64,000 nt of DNA from Nereocystis luetkeana. Lineage: Eukaryota > Sar > Phaeophyceae > Laminariales > Laminariaceae. The notes beneath the pieces were generated by a model. The model searched no databases. It saw only the letters and a program-made list of their open reading frames with translations, and was not told the DNA's origin. Position 1 is the stretch's first letter, and every line of letters begins with the position of its first letter. The stretch covers positions 14,254,425 to 14,318,424 of the forward strand of contig JARUPZ010000002.1 of NCBI GenBank assembly GCA_031213475.1, read 5' to 3'. Below are positions 1 to 12,002 of this stretch, in pieces. A program made the position numbers and the translations under genes.

Positions 1-1796
1 GGTACCGGCCAATCTTGCGATACCGACGGCGTTGTTGGCTTTCTTTGTCTTTTTCTCCGTCCCGCTGTTCGATCAGAATCGTCCCGGCCGAAAAAAGAAT
101 ATTGTCACCTTTTAATTGCCCTCGGACGAAACTACTCACTGTACCTTTGCCGTAGTGTCTTAACTTAGTGCGTGCTCTTAGATGGAACGAGCGCGCGGGG
201 GAGGGAGGGAGGAGGGGGAGGGGGGAGGAAGGGGGAAGGGCATCCTGAATTTCCGGTGCGTATGTAGGCGTTCGATCCGAGCAGCATGTGGAAACACGAC
301 AACATCGCCGTTGTGAGTACAAGGGCTTGGGCACGAGTGGAGTTAGTCCCTCGCGCTTGCGCATCGAAAGCAAACTTTTGGTCTCCTTGCGTACGTCGCG
401 ATTTTGTGTCGATATGACACGCCAGGGGGTTTGCGTTCTCACCCCTGGGACGCAGTGGATGCGATAGACAAGAGTATGAGCCAAATTATTGTAGAAGCCA
501 GCCGGGCGGTTGTTTTGTAGCTTTTTTTTTCTTCTGGTTTCTGGCGATCTCCGTCTATTTCCGCCGGAAACCCGTGTGCGTCTTGTGTGTGAACGTGTGT
601 GTGGGTGTTTTTATTTTTCCTTTCCTTTCTTGCTGTCCGCAGCAGTCTGTTGTTTTGTCTCTTTTTCTCGGGAGTTTTGTCGCGCAACAGCCGCGGCACT
701 AGCAGCAGCATCATCAGCAGCAGCAGCAGCAGCAGCAGATAATGCATGTATGTGCGTACTTAAATATGCTGTGCGCCTTAAATGTACGTATTCGCTGGTT
801 GGCATGACGCGCGCGCTCGAAGGCATGAAACGGCAAACCAACGAGGGGGTCGAATATCCTCAATATGCGGGATTCATACTGTAGTGGTTACTCATGCAGC
901 AGCAGCAGCAAGCATGGGTTTGGTTTGGTTCGTTGCCCCCCGCCCCCCCTCCCTTCCCCGCCGGCCCCTTCCCCCCGGGGGCGGGGAAGGAGGGGGGGGT
1001 GTTGGGGAAAACCGGAAGGAGGACTGCCGTCGTTGACGGTTTCGCCTTTCGGGCCGCTCTCACTAAACAGCAGGATAGCGTCGCACCAAATTATATTGTA
1101 GTTCGGCACGCGCGTTTTGATTCTACGGGAGGCAAGCCTTGCATGACGTACATACATAGAAAGAAAGATACTCGTTACATTGATATGTTTTTGTTGGGCG
1201 GGGGCGGGGGTGGGGGGCTGTACACAGGGTTCGGTGTGTTTCGATGGTTCATTGATCCAAGGGTTTTTGGTGGATGGATTGGCTCGTAGTGTTTTCATGG
1301 GTGTATTCCTTGACGACTCGTGTGTGGCCCATCTCGAGGAAACCAGGGGGTCGATGTCCCCTGATATTTGGTTGGATAATGATTGGTGTATCTGCTGTGC
1401 GCGGTTTTTGGGGGGAATGGGGGGCCGGGGGGGGGGGGGGGGTGGGGAGCGCGGGGAGGGAGGGTGAGGTTTAGGGGTTTTTCGTTTTGGTTAGTTTACG
1501 TTTTTTTTCCCCCCCTTCCTTTTTGTTTTGTTGGTGGGTGGATCTGGTGTGTGTGCGTCACGTGCTGTCTTTTTCTTTTGCGTTCGAAAAGTAGAAATAC
1601 GTGTGTACGTCAAGCTCGCAACTACAGCGAGCTGGAGAGGTTTTGCCCCCCCTACTATACTACTGCTGCTTCTTAGGTTTACATGACAGCTGGGGCGCGA
1701 CACTTATTGTTTCGTTCAGCCTGATGTATTAGGACTTATCGTCGTGCATAATGATGAGAAGAAAAGAGGGAAAAACAAAGAATACTATTAATACAA
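1..1796. other. No gene recognised; low-complexity flank
   Basis: Contains a G-rich stretch at 197-240, CAG/GCA runs at 700-740 and 894-912, a G/C-rich inverted pair at about 938-998, and an 11 to 12-base G run near 1429-1441. Six-frame translations show no domain. Nothing here can be tied to a gene. Confidence 0.5.
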
Positions 1797-1857
<61 letters not shown>

Positions 1858-1858
1858 A
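1797..1858. repeat. (ATT)n microsatellite
   Basis: About 18 ATT units ending in TATTAATA at 1851-1858. Confidence 0.95.
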
Positions 1859-2065
1859 GTTCAGAGTTACCGTACGTAGGTGTTTTACACCACCATTAAT
1901 TAAAAAATACAAAAAAAAAGTAAGCTTCGTACCTGGTATACCTGGTACATATTATTGCTGAGTTAATAGTTCAGAGTTACCGTACGTAGGTGTTTTACAC
2001 CACCATTAATACAAAAAATACAAAAAAAAAGTAAGCTTCGTACCTGGCATACCTGGTACATATTA
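1852..2065 (+). repeat. Two-copy direct tandem repeat of about 111 bp
   Basis: The block starting TTAATAGTTCAGAGTTACCG is present twice (about 1853-1961 and 1963-2073). The first copy carries two abutting TACCTGGTA units (1930-1947); the second copy has TACCTGGCA plus TACCTGGTA, so one of the paired motifs has mutated. Confidence 0.85.
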
Positions 2066-2451
2066 TTGCTGAGTTACCTGAGTCACACGACGTATTACCA
2101 CGTGTCATGGGAAGTAAGTGCCTCTACAGCGTAGTACATGCTACTGCTTGCTACGCTCGTATTAATAACTACGCTGCTGACTGCAGCAGCAACATTATTT
2201 ATAATACTCGTACGTTCGTAGTGCCTCGGACAGTCGTACGTATACCACAGGTATGATACGCGTGGTGATTTTCGTCAACATTTTTTTACCGGTCTTTATG
2301 GAAACAATAGGGGCCCAAGGGGCACGAGGCGACCCCACATTCATCCAAACGCCGCAGCGTGGTCCCTTTCGATTTTTTCCATTTTTTTTCGTGTAGGACG
2401 GATTTGATGGAGACAAGAGACGACCTACGTACCTGCTTTATTCGGTGACCA

Positions 2452-2456
<5 letters not shown>
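2066..2456. other. No gene seen
   Basis: Short mixed sequence between the tandem repeat and the large inverted repeat. No recognisable ORF or motif. Confidence 0.4.
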
Positions 2457-2489
<33 letters not shown>

Positions 2490-3271
2490 CTCTCTTGCGC
2501 TGACTCTCCGTGATTTTCATTTCATTTTTTCTCTTCCTCTTCCTTTTCTGATTGATAAGCCGTACTCAAGGAGCCGTGTGACGTGGTTGGAAGACGAACC
2601 TGCTCTGCTCGGCTCGTATTGTCTGACGCCAAGGGGCTGGGCATAGTTGACGAACGCAGGGCGGAGACGGCAGTCTGGGTAGCAAGGTACCAGGCGGATT
2701 AGCAGGGAGAACCTGGCTATACTACTCGTACCACAAGCTGCTGCCGCCACCTAGAAGGTGCTTTGGGCTTTGGTCTGCCTGTTATTTCCCCTTTGTTATT
2801 TTTCCTTGTTACTTTCTCCTTGGTTCTTTGTCTTACTCTGTTCACAAGCAGTGGTGTCTTTTGTTATTTCTTCTTTTTTCCAGCTCGTTCTTTTTCAAGT
2901 GTAGGCCACCTCGCCTGCGGGGGGGGGGGCACGACAGATTGTTTCTCTTAGATTTTGCTTTCATTTTTCTTCTTTTTCTTTTTCGACTTGTCTACCTTGT
3001 TTTGTTTTCTCTTTGATTGTTTCTTTTCGTTTCACTATTTCATAGATTGCGTATGTCGTGCCTGTCGTATCTAGTATGATGACATGGCTTTGCATTGCCC
3101 ACTGCAGTTCACACTGCACACGTGGCAACGTAGTATCTCTGTGGCGTAGCTTTGTGACCACAGAACTTGTATCTCTTCTAGGATGGAAGAATCGGCACGG
3201 ACACTGGTTGTGCTGGATGTCGACGGGTAGAAAGAACGGTTTAATGTGAAGAACACACACACACACACACA
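2457..3271 (-). repeat. Left arm of 2-kb inverted repeat (family-C repeat)
   Basis: Near-identical reverse complement of 3617-4460. Read on the minus strand it starts with a TG microsatellite, passes ACCCGTCGACATCCAGC and CTGTGGTCACAAAG, and ends in a poly-A run (poly-T at 2457-2489 on the plus strand). ORFs in the two arms mirror each other but match no known protein. Confidence 0.9.
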
Positions 3272-3408
3272 GAAGACCGCGTCGTCACTCTGCAGCCACT
3301 ATTAATACTTGATCTGTATTATATAGTAGGCCACCCAACCAAGCGATACGATGTACCTGATACCTGGTACTATTACGGAGGACCTAGAGAAGGACCAAAT
3401 AATACTGT

Positions 3409-3530
3409 TATTACGGGGGGCTATAGTTAATAGGACCTTAGTATGGTGTACATGAAAAACTATACCAGGTGTATATTTAACGATTTTTACTAACAATATT
3501 TGGTCCTATTAACTATGGTCCCCCGTAATA
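3409..3530. mobile_element. TA-MITE (family B) in the palindrome spacer
   Basis: Terminal inverted repeats TATTACGGGGG / CCCCCGTAATA with the inner block ATTTGGTCCTATT. A decayed TACCAGGTGTA sits at 3463-3473 where other copies have plain TATA. A truncated relative lies just upstream at 3371-3402. Confidence 0.85.
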
Positions 3531-3616
3531 GTACAAACAGCGAAATATATACGAAGGTTTTCGTGTTCAACGTAGGTCCATGGCCCCCCGGAACGTATAA
3601 TATACCAGGTGATTAT

Positions 3617-4400
3617 TATGTGTGTGTGTGTGTGTGTTCTTCACATTAAACCGTTCTTTCTACCCGTCGACATCCAGCACAACCAGTGTCCGTGCCGATT
3701 CTTCCATCCTAGAAGAGATACAAGTTCTGTGGTCACAAAGCTACGCCACAGAGATACTACGTTGCCACGTGTGCAGTGTGAACTGCAGTGGGCAATGCAA
3801 AGCCATGTCATCATACTAGATACGACAGGCACGACATACGCAATCTATGAAATAGTGAAACGAAAAGAAACAATCAAAGAGAAAACAAAACAAGGTAGAC
3901 AAGTCGAAAAAGAAAAAGAAGAAAAATGAAAGCAAAATCTAAGAGAAACAATCTGTCGTGCCCCCCCCCCCGCAGGCGAGGTGGCCTACACTTGAAAAAG
4001 AACGAGCTGGAAAAAAGAAGAAATAACAAAAGACATCACTGCTTGTGAACAGAGTAAGACAAAGAACCAAGGAGAAAGTAACAAGGAAAAATAACAAAGG
4101 GGAAATAACAGGCAGACCAAAGCCCAAAGCACCTTCTAGGTGGCGGCAGCAGCTTGTGGTACGAGTAGTATAGCCAGGTTCTCCCTGCTAATCCGCCTGG
4201 TACCTTGCTACCCAGACTGCCGTCTCCGCCCTGCGTTCGTCAACTATGCCCAGCCCCTTGGCGTCAGACAATACGAGCCGAGCAGAGCAGGTTCGTCTTC
4301 CAACCACGCCACACGGCTCCTTGAGTACGGCTTATCAATCAGAAAAGGAAGAGGAAGAGAAAAAATGAAATGAAAATCACGGAGAGTCAGCGCAAGAGAG

Positions 4401-4460
<60 letters not shown>
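3617..4460 (+). repeat. Right arm of 2-kb inverted repeat (family-C repeat)
   Basis: Full-length-looking family-C unit: (TG)n, the GTCGACATCC block, a CCCGCAGGCGAGGTGGC block, a CGGCAGCAGCTTG block, then about 60 bases of poly-A (4401-4460). The 3' poly-A suggests retroposition. The consistent head-to-head pairing suggests a fold-back unit. Confidence 0.88.
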
Positions 4461-4462
<2 letters not shown>

Positions 4463-4500
4463 ATAGCAAGTCATCGTCATCGTGAACTGCTACTACTTAC

Positions 4501-4611
4501 TATTACGGTGGACCATAGTAAATAGGACCGAAGCTTGATGGTCAAAATAGGGGAAAATATATAGGTTTTTGTGGGTAATACGAGTCCTCTTTACTATGGT
4601 CCCCCGTAATA
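4501..4611. mobile_element. TA-MITE (family B)
   Basis: TATTACGGTGGACCATAG at the left, CTATGGTCCCCCGTAATA at the right and the internal ATATATAGGTTTTTG block. It lies about 40 bp beyond the poly-A of the fold-back. Confidence 0.9.
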
Positions 4612-5169
4612 CAGCAGTGGAGATATTTCTGCTACTACAGCTCAGTGCTGCTGCTGAGTACGATGATGTTGTGATATGATGACGTGTTAAGTGCTACCTG
4701 TAAGCTGGAGCGCCGCCCTCGAGCCTCATCGCACGGGCTCGGAAATTCCGCGTGCTACACATATATATATATATACGTAAAAAATTACGAAAAGAACATA
4801 CTACTGGTGCGGCTGTAGATACAGTATTAATAGTAGATGTATACACCCACATCTCATGATGATGCATCGTGCATACGATATTTTATCCTTGGTATGATGT
4901 CATATGAGATCATACAAACAAATGACAATAAAAGTGCTTGAAATAGCATTCCAGAGAGTACGGTGGTGGGCACGAGCATGATCTATTATGACCCACCCAC
5001 GTGTCATATTCTATGCATCATCGCGGCATCGCACCATCGCGCATATGTTCCGAGTAGACTTCTGGAAAGTTCGTCTGTTTTTTTTCTTTTTGTTATCTCT
5101 CCTCGATCATATTGCATGAATATATACTTACGAGTACGAGTACTACTTGGCAGTTGGTACAGCAATATA
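4612..5169. other. No gene seen
   Basis: AT-rich filler with short ATG-starting ORFs of no recognisable identity. Confidence 0.4.
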
Positions 5170-5178
5170 TAGACTTGA

Positions 5179-5179
5179 C

Positions 5180-5230
<51 letters not shown>
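5179..5230. repeat. (ATT)n microsatellite
   Basis: About 17 ATT units. Confidence 0.95.
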
Positions 5231-5984
5231 GCGTGCCAGATAGACTCGACTATTATTATTGATATTAATAAAATGATTTACGAATTAGTATAGGCATCGG
5301 CCATCCGACAATAACTGAAATCTCTGCACGTATGTATGGTATCGTGCCTGTTACCCTACCTTCACCGCTACCTCGTGCATGTATGTGGTGGTCCTGAAAG
5401 TAGAAAACTCGGAATTTCGCGTCGATCAAGTAATTATTAAACAATACAATTCGTTTCTATACGTGATATCTCCACCACAATACGTAATCTCCTACTACCC
5501 CGTTTATCCTACGCGATGGAAATTTCGTGTGGTCGAGCTTATTACCGCGTTTTCGTGTCCCCTCAATGAATCAATCAAATAAGGGAGGGACCATCCATGT
5601 TGTTAATATTACAAGTTAATGTTTCTGCCGTATATGTACTCATTGGTTGTTGATTGATCATGTATGTGTTTTTGTTCCTGTCACAACAACAATGTGATGT
5701 CGTGTCTGGTCTATATTGTTGTTGTTGTTCTCACATTAACTCACAATTCAATGCAGTCCGTGGTCGCAGGACAGGCTCCAATAACTCTGGAGTGGAAGAA
5801 ATACCTCAGGTAAAATATATACGATGTACGCACATACCACGTACTCCTACTACTCCTACTACTACTACTACTACTACTCCTACTCCCAAAAAATATTTTT
5901 ACTCAAGCCCAGCGAACGGTCAAATTGTATTTTCATAGTATATATTATACTTGCTTACCTGGTATTTATTAATTTATTTATTTA
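5231..5984. other. No gene seen; TAC microsatellite near 5840
   Basis: Contains a (TACTCC/TAC) run at about 5841-5880 and a TACCTGGTA at 5957. No coding evidence. Confidence 0.4.
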
Positions 5985-6333
5985 CTTTTTTTGCTCATCC
6001 CATTTACTATCTTCGCACATCTTCTTCTCTCTCTCCTTCCAACTCGTAACTCAGATCCGGGGTCACATAGCAGGCTCTTCTCCCCCCTTCCCGCTACGGT
6101 ACGTGCCTTCATTTTTATCGCGAGAAGGTTTCAGCCTTTTCTTCCCTCGTGGACTCGCATCGAATTGTGCCTGCTTACCCACGCTGCAAGGCGCTCTCAA
6201 CAATTGAATCCTTTTGATTTTGATTTTTGCAAATAAAGTCGAAGGTCCGACCCACCTGGGGCTCGAACCCAGGACTCAAACACAAGTAGAATTCGAGGTT
6301 AACCACTTGAACCACCGGGGCGACCGGTGTGCC
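5985..6333 (-). mobile_element. tRNA-derived SINE, full length
   Basis: On the minus strand the 5' head (6330-6243) carries A-box-like TGGTTCAAGTGG and B-box GGTTCGAGCCC. The body then contains GGATCCGGG-like and CGCGATAAAAATGAAGG blocks and ends in an A-rich tail. Acceptor-stem halves do not pair, so it is not a functional tRNA. Confidence 0.88.
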
Positions 6334-6639
6334 TACATACCGTTATTGTATAATATACCAGTACCTGGTATTAATTAATAGTTCGGTTCAGACATATAAT
6401 AATAATGTGCGTAGTTTTTTACCAGGTGTATCGTATCAGATATTTACCAGAAGATACCCTGCAGATACCCTGTGCCTGGTATAATATTACTTGCCATAGA
6501 CGACAGCACAACAAGCAGTCTTATCATGATGATTATTATTGCTATTTTAGGCTTTTGCCATCCGACAAAAAAGTGCAGCATGAATGAGCTTTCACACTGA
6601 TCAATCAAAACATTCCTTTTTTAGAGGAGAAATCTCCGT

Positions 6640-6885
6640 TTTTTTGTTTGTTTTTTTGCTCATTTTATCCCATTTATTATCTTCGCACACCTTCTTCTCT
6701 CTCTCCTTCCAACTCGTAACTCAGATCCGGGGTCACATAGCAGGCTCTTCTACCCCCTTCCCGCTACGGTACGTGCCTTCATTTTTATCGCGAGAAGATT
6801 TCAGCCTTTCTTCCCTCGTCGACTCGCATCGAATTGTGCCTATATATACCCACGCTGCAAGGCGCTCTCAACAATTAAATCCTTA
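6640..6885 (-). mobile_element. tRNA-SINE, 5'-truncated
   Basis: Same body as the copy at 5985-6333 (TCAGATCCGGGGTCACATAG, then the CGCGAGAAGATTTCAGCC block on the plus strand) but the tRNA-like head is missing. 5' truncation is typical of retroposons. Confidence 0.85.
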
Positions 6886-7148
6886 CGAAGGAACCTATAC
6901 ACCAAGTCGATCTACCTTCTATGTCTACTTCTTTTATGTTTTATCTATGTACGCAGTCTGCAGTACGATGATGATATACTCTCACGTGTTTTTTTTGCTC
7001 CCTCCTACCACATCTTATGAACTCGTTATACTTCTACTCTTGAAGCTGGAGTCTAAATCGTGATATGTACCCTCCTCGCAATGTCGACCTGTGTATAGTC
7101 ACCGAGACGATTTGGAGTAGTAGGCGTTCCTTCACCTATTATTATCAT

Positions 7149-7980
7149 TTATTTCCTTCCCATCGAACCACCATCCCTCCGCCCCACGACACTAGCAGCC
7201 AGCTGGTCGATGAACTTACTGCTCTCTACCCCGAGACGCCCAAAGCTTTCCACTGCTAAAAAAGTGGCAAGTTTATGACTCCGTTCATCAAAGGACGCAT
7301 GTATGTCCCGGACGAGCGTAGTTTTGCCGCTTGCGCGCCTCGGAGGTAGAGGCAGCTGATCCATCTTGATCGGCACTACCTCCGCGCAGGTGTATCTGCG
7401 CTTGAGGGCCCGCATGGGGGACCTCCAGCAGGATAAACTTTTCCCTATGTATACTCCCTGACTAAAAATAGGAGCATCCCGTAGACCTCTTCTCCTGACG
7501 ACAATGTTCATCCGCGGATTTCGGTCTGCGGTGAACGGTTCGCCGCTTTCCACTTGGTGTGGAATTCCCAGCCGCTTTAACGTTCGGGACATCGCGTGGA
7601 CGAGCGGTTGGTGTTGATTTACATGCGCCCCTGCTCTGTGGGACAGATGCGCGCCTGGCGAGAGTGTCCACGCCCACTGCATCGCAGCAGGGGCATCTCA
7701 CTGCGACGTGTTCCTCTGTCCCAATGAAACGCCTTCCCATGCCCACAAACTCTGCTGCGGGCATGACCCGGAGTGAGTCCGTTGGTCTCGCCCGAAGGCA
7801 TGCCGTAGCTCCTGCCCCCTGTAGGCTCCTATAGTAGCGAGCCTTATTGGCTATATGGCTTTGGTTTCGGTCTCACCCATCGGGTCGCCCGGCCCGGGGG
7901 GGCGCGGTGTCTCCGGGAGCTCCTCCAGCGAGGCAGCATGGATGGGCTGCGTGCCGACGTTGGTTTACCACAACTTGCCC
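7149..7980 (-). pseudogene. Retroelement C-terminal fragment, frameshifted
   Basis: Minus-strand frames together read PAAEFVGMGRRF, then RCPCCDAVGVDT, then LVHAMSRTLKRLGIPHQV, VESGEPFTADRNPRMNIVVR and ESFGRLGVESSKFIDQLA. This is the C-terminal region, with a Cys-rich CPCC motif, that follows the reverse transcriptase in brown-algal non-LTR elements. At least two frameshifts separate the CPCC segment from the downstream part. The upstream reverse transcriptase is absent. Confidence 0.7.
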
Positions 7981-8045
7981 AACTTCTTCTGTTGGACTTT
8001 TCGTGAGGTCGTGGTTATTATGACATTATTATTACTATTACTATT

Positions 8046-8310
8046 ATTATTTATTGTGGTCTACCTTGTTTTTCTTTTTCGATTTGTGTTTTTCTCCTTT
8101 CTTTGTTTTTTTCGTTGTATAGAATGTGTATGTCGTGCCTGTCGTATCCAGTATGATGATGACATGACAATGCGCAATGTCTATGCATATACGTGGCAAC
8201 GTTGTTCGTATCATGTGGCGTAGCTTTGTGACCACAGAACTTCTAGGGTTGAAGAATCGGCACGGACACTGGTTGTGCTGGATGTCGACGGGTGGAAACT
8301 GATGTGACAT
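8046..8310 (-). repeat. Family-C repeat, left half of a head-to-head pair
   Basis: On the minus strand it reads CACCCGTCGACATCCAGC, then CACGTAT and the ACGACAGGCACGACATAC block. The partner is the plus-strand copy starting near 8393. Confidence 0.85.
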
Positions 8311-8392
8311 TCAAACACTACTACAACCAACACCCCTCCATCTCATCCACTAAAAAACGACCACTCCCCCGAAGAAGCATCTACCAAAAAAA

Positions 8393-9135
8393 CCCGCTGT
8401 GTGTGTTCTTTCTTTGTACCCGTCGATATCAGCACGATTCTTCAATCCTGCTGCTTGCTGTAGAAGAGATACAATTTCTGTGGTCACAAAGCTACGCCAC
8501 AGAGATACTACGTTGCCACGTATGTATGCAGTAATCATAGCAGTGGGCAATGAAACGCCATGTCAGCATACTAGATACGACAGGCGCGACATACACATTC
8601 TATGAAATAGAGAAACAAAAGGAAACCAAAAGAGAAAACAAAAACAAAGCAGACAAATCGAAAGAGCAAGAAAAACATGAAAGAAAAAAAGGACCCCGCA
8701 GGCGAGGTGGCAGACACTTGAAAAAGGGCTGGAAAAAAAAGAAAGAACAAAAACACCACTACTTGTAAACAGAGTAAGACAAAGAACCAAAAGAAAAATG
8801 ACAAAGGGAAAATAACAGGCTGACCAAAGCCCAAAATACCCTCCAGGTAGCGGCAGCAGTTTGCGGTACGCGTAGTATAGCCAGGTTCTCCCTGCTAGTC
8901 CGCCTGGTACCTTGCTACCCTGACTGCCGCCTCCGCCCTGCGTTCGTCAACTATGCCCAGCCCCTTGGCGTCAGATAATACCTGATACGAAACAAGCAGA
9001 GCAGGTTCGTCACATCAACCCACGCCGCACGGCTCCTGTAATACGGCTTATCAATCGAAAAAAAGAAGAGAAACAAATAAAATGAAATCACGGAGAATCA
9101 GCGCAAGAAAGAAAAAAAAATTAAAATAAAATAAA
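8393..9135 (+). repeat. Family-C repeat, right half of a head-to-head pair
   Basis: Has TACCCGTCGATATCAGC, CTGTGGTCACAAAGCTACG, CCCCGCAGGCGAGGTGGC and GGCAGCAGTTTGCGGTACG in the order of the 3617-4460 copy, about 740 bp, ending A-rich. A decayed micro-insertion TACCTGATA (8979-8987) splits a segment continuous in the 3617-4460 copy. Confidence 0.85.
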
Positions 9136-9199
9136 GAGAGGACAAGGGAAGACCACGTTCGAACCAGCTGCACCAGTTAGTTGGTGGCACTAGTAGTAT

Positions 9200-9823
9200 A
9201 GTCATGTTCTACTACTTCCTATCGGCCTGGTGCCTCTTGCTACCCTGTCTGCCATCTCCTTCCTACTTTCGTCCACCGCGGTTTCCCTTCTACTCCTCAT
9301 GTTCCCCCCCCTCTGCGCATTCCCTCGGTCGGGTTTTCTGCCACTTTTCCTGTTGCCCCCCCCCCTCACATTCCCTTGGACACCACACATCCACGGCGGA
9401 TGCGCGGCGCTGCCTACTCGTCTCAGCCTCAGCCTCGTGCCACCTCACCGTGACCCGTTCGGCCGCTTCAAGGATCGCCCGGTACCACTTCACCGCCTTT
9501 TTGGCAGCAGTGGACCACAACGCGGCGGTCTCAACTCAAAACACCAAGGGGGCAACTTCCGTTGACCCTTCGGTGGCTCGGAACTCCCCAAGGTCTTCGG
9601 CTATGCATCTATGCCAAGTCTTAAACTGTCCGCCTGGTCTCGGGCTTCTCCCCACCAGCTATCGTCCCGAACATTATCCGACTGGGTAATCGCCCCTTGC
9701 TTAGTGCCGTGCCACGCCCCCCGCAAAGAAGAGCCGCCGTTTACGAATGGTCGTCTCGATGCTCTCGCAACGTGTCATCTATCTGCCCATCAAAATGGCT
9801 TGTTTCCTGATTTATTTTCCTAG
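9200..9823 (-). pseudogene. LINE C-terminal fragment
   Basis: The minus strand reads AAKKAVKWYRAILEAAERV then RWHEAEAETSRQRRA. This matches the C-terminal end of the LINE at 25850-27840 (WSTVAKQAGKWY-like), and the two loci share DNA similarity over about 9520-9800 versus 26100-26400. It is frameshifted and lacks the reverse transcriptase core. Confidence 0.75.
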
Positions 9824-10125
9824 AGAGATACTGATTCTTCTGTGGTCACAGACTGTGAGACAAAGAAAGACCAAAACGTAAAAAAAGAATCGCAAATTCA
9901 AGTGTCAAGCAAGTGGAATGCCAGCGTATCGGGTACGATAACACAACAACACAAGCAAGAAGACCAGAAAACTAAGAGCAAAAAGGCAATAAAATCAGAA
10001 CTAAAAATCTGAATTGAAACATAATACAAACGACGCAAGGACTGCATACAACAACAATGTACTGTACGAGAGCATATATAAGTCGTAGTAGTATAGCAGT
10101 ATAGTAGTAGGAGTCGTAGTAGTAT
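9824..10125. other. No gene seen; family-C scrap
   Basis: Contains a short CTGTGGTCACAGACTGTG block resembling family C, otherwise unassigned. Confidence 0.35.
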
Positions 10126-10132
10126 AGCAGTA

Positions 10133-10182
<50 letters not shown>

Positions 10183-10186
10183 TTAA

Positions 10187-10272
<86 letters not shown>

Positions 10273-10316
10273 TACTGTAGTAGTATTAATAGTAGTAGTA
10301 GGAGTAGTAGTAGACT
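10078..10316. repeat. (TAG)n microsatellite interrupted by TTAATA
   Basis: About 200 bp of TAG units. The array is broken twice by TATTAATA (10181-10188 and 10284-10291), which reads as an insertion of TTAATA into otherwise continuous TAG units. Confidence 0.95.
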
Positions 10317-11043
10317 ATTAGTACGTTATGATACTACTGCTTTGTATGAGGTTCTGGCACTGGCATCGTATTTGTAGTACTTGGAAGGCGTATCTTAGGT
10401 GGAAAACCAGGGGTTTCACGTAGAGGCACGAGCGAGCGTGGTCTTAGTCTCCGTCGTACACGAAGGGAATAAAGCTGCTCTTCTATCTACCAGGTACTAA
10501 CTAGCAAGCAAACAACGTGAGTACCAACGAGTACCGACTTGATCAGCAGACCTGTCCAGGGATACAAAGTCTCCCGCATGTCCTGATCTTAACAAGTAGT
10601 AGTAGTAGTAGTAGTAGTGTATGGTATAGTAGTAGTTTACCGGCATATAGCGCTCGTCACTGAATCGTCATTCGTCACGTCACCACGATATTTGTTGTCC
10701 CTTCTTCAGGCGGTCACGTAACTATCGTATCAATAAATACTATACCACAGGTAGTATAAATAGCTTATACATGCTTTGTTTGTACCTGCAGCGTCGATTT
10801 TTTTATCCCATCCATCCGTCCATCCATGCCCATGTCTTAGCATTGCCACTTCGCCAGCTCCCGCCTCTTCCTTTTGTAACTCAAATCTGGAGTCAGATAG
10901 ATGTTCATAAAAATTACCAACCAGCTGTGTGAGGTCGAGGGTTTCGTTGAAACTCATATTTGCAGGCTGTGTCTGTGTTTGTTGGCAGGCACTGCCCCCC
11001 GCCTCTACCGCGAACAACAGATAATACTACTATATAATACTAA
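10317..11043. other. No gene seen; degraded SINE-like body near 10800-10910
   Basis: Around 10860-10910 CTCAAATCTGGAGTCAGATAG resembles the SINE body's CTCAGATCCGGGGTCA block. A second (TAG)8 run is at 10594-10617. No gene. Confidence 0.4.
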
Positions 11044-11235
11044 TACTACGGCCTATGAATGAATACGCCCGGTGTGCGTGCCTTCAGTTTAATCGCGAGG
11101 AGAGTTCAGCCTTCTTTTCTAACAACAGAAAATACTATCGGCCTACGAATGAATATATACGCCCGGTGTGCGTGCCTTCGCGAGAACAGTTCAGCCTATT
11201 TTTCTTTGCCCGTCAACTCGAGTCGGATCGCACAC
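11044..11235 (-). mobile_element. Degenerate SINE body, internally duplicated
   Basis: Two successive copies of CGGCCTAYGAATGAATA followed by CGCCCGGTGTGCGTGCCTTC and a GTTCAGCC block correspond to the GTACGTGCCTTC / TTTCAGCC part of the SINE body. Confidence 0.5.
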
Positions 11236-11661
11236 ACACACACGCCGTCTGTCTGTACTACGATATACAATACCAGCATGAATTTTGTGCAGAGATTGTG
11301 TGCCAATCACGTTAAAACATATTATATTGATTGCTACATAATATAAAGCTGACCTCACAATCTCGGGCGGGCGCGTGTGCACGTCATCGGTGCTCGGCCA
11401 CTCTGCGCTTCTTTTTCTGTCTCTCAAACTTATTTTTAGCTGCGTTCTGGTTTGTAAATAGATTAGATGAAAAAAGACTGCCGTTGTGGCATTTTTTGTT
11501 TATTATTGTTGACTGTTTTTATCCCACAGGCCCCACCCAGCATCCCAGCGAAGCCTCTTTGGGTCACCGGACTTCCACCATATTGGATCAATATGTAGAA
11601 TACGTACTACCTCCACTATTAATATTACCCTTATTATCGCGACGGGCCGCCATCATCACAA

Positions 11662-11757
11662 TAATAGTAATCAGGACCCATCATATCAACCAAAACCTGC
11701 GCATTCCAGTATTTTCACTATTATTAATACGCATATACTTGGTCCTGATTACTATTT
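11662..11757. mobile_element. Small MITE with AATAGTAATCAGGACC ends
   Basis: About 96 bp with inverted ends TAATAGTAATCAGGACC / GGTCCTGATTACTATTTA. The inner GGACC and AAAACCT blocks recall family B, but the TIR differs. It contains TATTAATA at 11722-11729. Confidence 0.65.
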
Positions 11758-12002
11758 AAATGTTCCCCAGTATACTACAGGAGTTATACTCCAAGAAGAG
11801 TTATAAATCGTGCATAGATAGGATTCCCTACTGTTATGGTTTCCGTTGGCTCTTTCATTTCGGGAGATGTTTTTTTTTCTTCAGTGATCAATGTTGGAGC
11901 TCATTCATTCATGCTGCACTTTGTCAGGTACCAAACGCATATAGCAATCGTAATCTTACGCACGAGTTGTTACCTACGTACGTACGAAGATATTTTCGGT
12001 GA

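Noticed and set aside
2457-4460. Mirrored ORF pairs (for example 2517-2750 and 4140-4373) as duplicated genes
   Set aside because: The mirrored ORFs follow from the inverted repeat; products are short, with no domain, and other family-C copies destroy the frames.
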